Shown piece after piece: positions 60,000 through 64,000 of a DNA stretch of 64,000 nt. The DNA is from Streptomyces sp. NBC_01233. GTDB taxonomy: Bacteria > Actinomycetota > Actinomycetes > Streptomycetales > Streptomycetaceae. Each line of letters begins with the position of its first letter. Positions within the stretch are counted from its first letter, which is position 1. Where the stretch lies: positions 6,242,501-6,306,500 of the forward strand of contig NZ_CP108514.1 of NCBI RefSeq assembly GCF_035989305.1, written 5' to 3'. A program made the translations under genes and the position numbers. Below the pieces are notes generated by a model that saw nothing but the letters and a program-made list of their open reading frames with translations, was not told where the DNA came from and searched no databases.

Positions 60000-60563
60000 T
60001 CACGAAGAAGTTGTCGTCGGGAGGTTCTTCATGAGGACGATGCTGTCGTAATTGGTGACGTCCCACCGCCAAGTGCCGATCGGCGCGTAGCCGCGCCGGC
60101 GGTACCAGTCGACGAGGTCTGTTGCCTGTGAAGAGGTATCGATGACGACCTGTGTCGATCCGAGAGCAGCGATACGTGACTCTGCCAGGGCCAGCAGTCG
60201 CTGTCCGAGGCCAGTGCCTCTTTGTGATGGCTCGACAGCCAGTTGCCAGAACGAGCCCCCTCCTGCCGGCGCCGGGTATCCAGCCGGAGTGGTGTGAGGG
60301 GCTGACACGGTGACGGTGCCGACCAACGCGTTCCCGTTCACCGCGACCCAGCACTCGCCTTTGCTCAGGCGGTGCTGTGTGTCCTGCGAATCTTGGTAGG
60401 AGGCGAAAAAGACCAGCCCGGCAGCGGCGTGGTCTGCGTAGGCGCGATGGAGCAAGAGAGTCAGTTGCTCTACCGAATCATCTTTGCGGAAACGCCTGAC
60501 TTGCACGGTTGCAGACGGACTCACTTCCGTCGAGTTGATGTCCATTCGCGCAGTCAAGCGCAC
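60000..60563 (-). CDS. GNAT-family N-acetyltransferase
   Basis: 187 aa as called from GTG 60563 (ATG 60545 is in frame). GNAT core: VQVRRFRKDDSVEQL, then LVFFASYQDSQDTQH and the acetyl-CoA site LAVEPSQRGTGLGQRLLALAESR, ending GYAPIGTWRWDVTNYDSIVL. Substrate unknown. Convergent with the HAD gene. Confidence 0.83.
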   Translation of the reverse strand: MRLTARMDINSTEVSPSATVQVRRFRKDDSVEQLTLLLHRAYADHAAAGLVFFASYQDSQDTQHRLSKGECWVAVNGNALVGTVTVSAPHTTPAGYPAPAGGGSFWQLAVEPSQRGTGLGQRLLALAESRIAALGSTQVVIDTSSQATDLVDWYRRRGYAPIGTWRWDVTNYDSIVLMKNLPTTTSS

Positions 60564-60624
60564 TTCTGGGATCTGTCCAGCTCAGTCATCTGACTTTCCT
60601 TTGGATCGGGGCGTTGCTCTGGGC

Positions 60625-60779
60625 ATGGGGCGGGGCGATCTGACGGATGCCGAGAGGGGATCAGCGACGGCCATTCCTCCCGGTCAGCAACGGGCGTTGA
60701 GGCAGGTGACGGGATACGCCGTAAGGTGATCGACGGGATTCTGTACCGGGTCCGGATCGGCGTGCAGTGGCACGACTGA
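60625..60779 (+). pseudogene. IS5-type transposase N-terminal remnant
   Basis: ATG 60625 starts GRGDLTDAER, the common opening of IS5/IS402-like transposases. The frame is then broken; after about 60725 another frame resumes (VIDGILYRVRIGVQWHD, equivalent to VxxGILxxxRTGxxWRDL) and stops at 60779. Only the first third of the domain remains. Confidence 0.6.
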
Positions 60780-60817
60780 ACGTAGTTGAATCGAGGTGGT
60801 GTCAGGGCTAAGTGGTG

Positions 60818-62050
60818 TCAGCGAGAGCCCAGAGCACGCATGTACTGAACGAATTCGCGCGCTTGGGGATCACTGTCGTACCGCTGGGTGAGTACAGCAG
60901 CCAGGTCGCCAGCGACCATGCTCAGCGAAGGCAGCGACTGTCGATCACTACGCAATGCCTGTTCGCCGTACGTGAGGGCAGCTCCTAGATCACCTTCCCG
61001 CGCCGCAACGACTCCCAGGGTGATGCGGGCCTCGGCATTGCGCATGGGGGAACGCTCCGTCCCGTCAAAATCCACCCCGGCTCGGAGGACTTCGCGCGCC
61101 AGAGTCTCGGCGATCTGGTTGTCGCCGACCTTGCGATAGCAGTCCATGGAGTAGAAGTCCCACTTGTTCGGGTCTACCACGAAGTGGTTCTGCACATTCT
61201 CCGGATAAGGCATGGACTCAAGGAGACTCCGGCCGGCATCGAGTGCGACTTCCGTCTGACGCCGATCTCCGATCCTTGCCCATGCCTTGGCCTTCTGTGC
61301 CAGTAGCTGGACAGCCACGGATTCGCTTCGTGCGGCGGCGAGACCGGCGTCGGCGGCGGCGATTACACCGCGCATGTCTCCGTTCGTGAGGGCGAACCAT
61401 GCGCGCATTTCGTGAGCCCACCCCTGAATTCCTGTGTGTCCGACCTCGTGGCCAATGGACAGGGCTGCTTGCCGGGTGGCCTCCGCGTGGCTGCGGGTCA
61501 CACCCCCGCCGTCGTACTCCACGCATCCCACGAGCAAGGTGAGCATCCCTGCGAGGAAGAGCACGTCACGATGCTGTGCGAGCGTGAGTCGCTGGTGCTG
61601 CATGCTGACGACTCGGTTGAGCCACGCCCGGCCCTCGACGAGCAACTGATCGCCAGGCATGTAGGCGTACTCCGTACAGAGCCTGTCGACTGTGATGCGG
61701 AGTGCGTCCAAGGTGGCTTCGTCGATGTCTGAAGCCCGCAGCCGGGCGACGATCTCGACTGTGTCCATCCCTGAGACGTCCCTCACCTCGGTGTTTCCGT
61801 CCCGACGGTGGTCCACTGGGAAGAACGCGTGGGTGGTTGTGCCGAAGACGGCTGCGATCAGAGCCTTGTGGTCTCGTGGCGCGACTGCGCCGGACTCCCA
61901 GCGGCGCCATGATCGCGCGAGGGCCCGTTCGTCGGACAGCTCATGGGTTGAGTGAGCGCGCATGGCGCGGGCAGCGTCGAGAGGGCTCCAGCCGCGAGCC
62001 GCACGCTCGGACTCCATGCGTCGCGCCCAGCTGGGGCGGTCGTCGATCAT
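60818..62050 (-). CDS. XRE HTH regulator with TPR-like C-terminal region
   Basis: 410 aa from ATG 62050 (GGAAGG about 8 bases upstream). HTH region: MESERAARGWSPLDAARAMRAHS, then ALARSWRRWESGAVAPRDHKALIA (about 12-68). The middle and C-terminal parts are helical TPR-like (HRDVLFLAGMLTLLVG, AREGDLGAALTYGEQALR). No zinc ribbon. It is divergent from the truncated regulator at 62309. Typical of the streptomycete class of cytoplasmic TPR regulators. Confidence 0.85.
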   Translation of the reverse strand: MIDDRPSWARRMESERAARGWSPLDAARAMRAHSTHELSDERALARSWRRWESGAVAPRDHKALIAAVFGTTTHAFFPVDHRRDGNTEVRDVSGMDTVEIVARLRASDIDEATLDALRITVDRLCTEYAYMPGDQLLVEGRAWLNRVVSMQHQRLTLAQHRDVLFLAGMLTLLVGCVEYDGGGVTRSHAEATRQAALSIGHEVGHTGIQGWAHEMRAWFALTNGDMRGVIAAADAGLAAARSESVAVQLLAQKAKAWARIGDRRQTEVALDAGRSLLESMPYPENVQNHFVVDPNKWDFYSMDCYRKVGDNQIAETLAREVLRAGVDFDGTERSPMRNAEARITLGVVAAREGDLGAALTYGEQALRSDRQSLPSLSMVAGDLAAVLTQRYDSDPQAREFVQYMRALGSR

Positions 62051-62308
62051 GTCATGCCTTCCACCTAGCCGGCGGGCGTCTCTTCTTAGCGAGTCTTGCA
62101 CGCGGGGTCGTTACCCGCGCACGGACTGCGGGGACATGGCGGGGGCATTTGAGGTGCCCCCCGTGTCCACCCTTTCGACGGTAACCGTCCGCCTACAGAG
62201 TGTCGATCGTGTCGTGGCGTTCGACTGTGGGCTTGGACCCGAGGCTGCCCGGGGAAGCGAACGTCGCGCGGCTCAACGAGGAGCTGGCCGGGTGACAGTA
62301 GCGAGGGG

Positions 62309-62815
62309 ATGACCGTGCTGAGAGAGAGCAGTGCCAGGGCGAGAGCGATCACTGAACGTAACCGTCGATGTTCCCGGTGTGGCTGTCGCCTCAGCCGCTA
62401 TAACCGTGAGGTCCGCTGTAGTGGGTGCCTTCGAACTCTCGCGGGATCACCTCCAGCATCTCCTCATGTCCTGCCGGAGGTATGGACCGATGCGAGTGTT
62501 CGGGAGGCACTCGTCGCCAGGGACTTCGGGAGGCTGTGCACGCTCGTGCGGGAGATCAGCAACCTCCGGCAGGAAGACATGGTCACGCTAACCGGGCTGA
62601 GTCAGCCGTTCTTGTCGATGCTGGAATCAGGTGCGCGCCGCCTGACCAACATCGACAAGATCGTCTGCCTGCTCGATGGCCTGCAGGCCCCACTCGAACT
62701 CACTGGCTTGATCCTGCGGTCGCGGGCCGACTCGACTCTCGCCGGCAGAGCCACCGCCGGCGTCGACCTGCCGATCCGGTCTGTGCCCTCACGGAGTGCT
62801 GCACTACCTGCGTGA
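62309..62815 (+). CDS. truncated zinc-ribbon/XRE regulator paralogue, 168 aa
   Basis: Resembles the first ~130 residues of the 57735 protein: zinc ribbon C21-x2-C24 and C37-x2-C40, then VREISNLRQEDMVTLTGLSQPFLSMLESGARRLTNIDKI. After about residue 135 (LQAPLELTGLI) similarity ends and the protein stops, lacking the TPR region. It may be a C-terminal truncation or an intentional DNA-binding-only variant. Confidence 0.75.
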   Translation: MTVLRESSARARAITERNRRCSRCGCRLSRYNREVRCSGCLRTLAGSPPASPHVLPEVWTDASVREALVARDFGRLCTLVREISNLRQEDMVTLTGLSQPFLSMLESGARRLTNIDKIVCLLDGLQAPLELTGLILRSRADSTLAGRATAGVDLPIRSVPSRSAALPA

Positions 62816-63394
62816 TATTACAGGCGTGATGTGCCAACTCCCGCTAGATAAAGCAGAGTTGCGGCGGTGCGCTGAATCGACAGCACCGCGGGAGGCGGGA
62901 TCGCTGGTGGGGCAAACGGTTGGACACGGAACAGCATCGGACCGATGCCTGCCCCAGGCGGTGGTCCAAGCGGCACGCGATCAACGGTCGATGCTCAGCC
63001 AAGGTCCATCGATTTGATCAGATCGTCTGCGAGTTCGATCGCGCCGAACGTAGGCTCCGCGTGATCGTTTCACCGCCCCTGTGCTGCGGGGCGCGATTGA
63101 CCTGCTACTCACCACTTCGAGATGGGAGCACCGTTGCCGCAGATCAACCTCATCGCTCATCCGGAGCGGGTGGGAGGGGTCAGCCAGGAAGCAGCTAATG
63201 GTGTCGTGGGCGCTGGTGGGCAGTCTTGGGCGGCACGTTGGGCTGGGTCAAGCAGAGGGCCGGATCGAAGCCCACCACTGCTCGGCCGAGACTCCGCTCC
63301 GTCGCGCAGCAGGACAGTTCCCGACATTCCATCTCATCGTTTACAGCGCCGCACGGACCAGGAGACGACAAACGCCCTAGGAGGTGCCAGGAAC
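62816..63394. other. 579-bp stretch without a convincing gene
   Basis: Short frames only; the plus frame about 62920-63195 (FDRAERRLRVIVSPPLCC) could be a gene relic. The last bases carry the AGGAGG ribosome site of the next gene. No repeat, tRNA or operator was recognised. Confidence 0.4.
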
Positions 63395-64000
63395 GTGGAC
63401 GCATGGGCAACCCCAAGGGGATTCGCCGACGACGTGGGGCCGGTGGCAGCCCGGATCTTCCGCGCGGAGGCTGAGTTTCGTTCGGTGGTCAGTAGCTTCG
63501 GCTTCCTTCCGGTTCATGTCTCGCCGGTCGGCTATGCGGCGACCTTCGAGCAGTTCGGCACGGCGGCGGCAGGGCGGATCTTCAGTTTCGCGGACCTCGG
63601 CGGACGGGAACTCGCGCTGACGGCGGATTCCTTGGTCGGCGTACTGCGGGCGCTGGCAGGCGCCGGGGAGTTACGGCACGGGCGGCCCGTTCGAGCCGCC
63701 GCGTGCGTACCCGTGGCGCGGTATCGACACAAACGTCGTCGAGGCTGGACACAGGCTGTCGCGGCCCTGTGCAATGAGCAGGACGAACTTGGCGCAGATC
63801 TGACCCTCCTCCGCCTCTGGACCACGCTCTTGGACGGCCGAGCCCCGGGAGCAGGCTTCCGTTATTGCGACTTCTCCATGATCGACAAGCTGGCGGAGGA
63901 TGAAGGGCTCTCACTGTTGCAGGCGCGGAATGCCATGCACCAAGCGCGTAAGCAGCAACCAGTAGGTGACCAGAGCGCGGCCAGCTTTCTATGGCGATAT
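63395..64000 (+). CDS. histidyl-tRNA-synthetase-like (HisS/HisZ-type) protein, partial
   Basis: 202 codons to the window edge from GTG 63395, with AGGAGGT about 10 bases upstream. The start resembles the class II HisRS core: ATPRGFADDVGPVAARIF (like PRGTxDLLP), FGFLPVHVSPVGYAATFEQF (motif-1-like), then RIFSFADLGGRELALTADSL (in HisRS DxxGRExALRPExT). The canonical Arg-Pro-Glu is LTADS here, so catalysis may differ, as in HisZ-type regulators. A second HisRS paralogue in an accessory region would be notable. C-terminus not visible. Confidence 0.72.
   Translation, partial: MDAWATPRGFADDVGPVAARIFRAEAEFRSVVSSFGFLPVHVSPVGYAATFEQFGTAAAGRIFSFADLGGRELALTADSLVGVLRALAGAGELRHGRPVRAAACVPVARYRHKRRRGWTQAVAALCNEQDELGADLTLLRLWTTLLDGRAPGAGFRYCDFSMIDKLAEDEGLSLLQARNAMHQARKQQPVGDQSAASFLWRY

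Noticed and set aside
1..64000. tRNA, rRNA, riboswitch or CRISPR features
   Set aside because: None was recognised by eye. A tRNA covariance or CRISPR repeat search could change this.

Overview
The window is high-GC DNA with frequent GTG and TTG starts, GGAG/AGGA-type ribosome sites, a WhiB protein, DUF317 and DUF2637 proteins, LAxTG sortase signals and XRE/TPR regulators. Together these point to Streptomyces or a close relative. The dense accessory content, decayed transposases and plasmid-type genes suggest a chromosome arm, a large linear plasmid or an integrated mobilizable element. I saw no housekeeping cluster, rRNA, tRNA or CRISPR array.

Region 1 (1-13220, mostly +) is a cargo block. 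It holds two hypotheticals, a double winged-helix regulator and two MFS exporters. These are followed by a 402-aa hypothetical, a DUF317 gene broken by a one-base C-run expansion, and two secreted LAHTG-anchored SpaA-type surface proteins, the first with a likely thioester domain. A DUF3644 protein with an Rx4H (HEPN-like) motif comes next, then three small genes including two more DUF317-type genes, one of which apparently starts at CTG.

Region 2 (13566-21434, all -) looks like a mobilization/replication module. Reading from upstream: a winged-helix replication protein, a DnaC-like loader, a WhiB-like regulator, a DUF2637 (Spd-like) membrane protein with a 132-bp tandem repeat, a 63-aa protein, MobC (with a candidate oriT palindrome inside), a MOB relaxase, a zinc-ribbon protein and a lipoprotein. 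A ~1-kb control region rich in palindromes (21435-22473) separates it from a divergent XRE/MmyB regulator, a hotdog thioesterase and a P-loop kinase.

Region 3 (25300-38600) carries a transposase remnant and a 727-aa orphan protein. A tight minus-strand operon (31426 to 28391) encodes four uncharacterised proteins, a kinase-fold protein and a GNAT enzyme. Divergent from it is an XRE/TPR regulator with a GNAT partner. Then come another GNAT, a SAM methyltransferase, a QueD-like protein, a TPR protein, a 2H-phosphoesterase remnant and a transglutaminase-like protein.

Region 4 (38865-46700) has a three-gene unit: a secreted beta-rich protein, a secreted NucA/NucB-type DNase and an acidic protein that could be its immunity partner. 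A 2H phosphoesterase, a DUF4839 membrane protein, a gene behind two GTATAC operators, a membrane protein and a NYN RNase-like protein follow, mixed with gene relics.

Region 5 (46943-64000) starts with a recombinase relic. The minus-strand set downstream holds two overlapping 2H phosphoesterases, an EEP-family phosphoesterase, a DEDDh exonuclease, two APH-fold kinases and a HTH protein, followed by a gamma-glutamylpolyamine-synthetase-like enzyme coupled to an APC permease. It ends with a zinc-ribbon/XRE/TPR regulator coupled to a HAD phosphatase, a GNAT, a second XRE/TPR regulator, a truncated copy of the zinc-ribbon regulator, and a histidyl-tRNA-synthetase-like protein running off the window.
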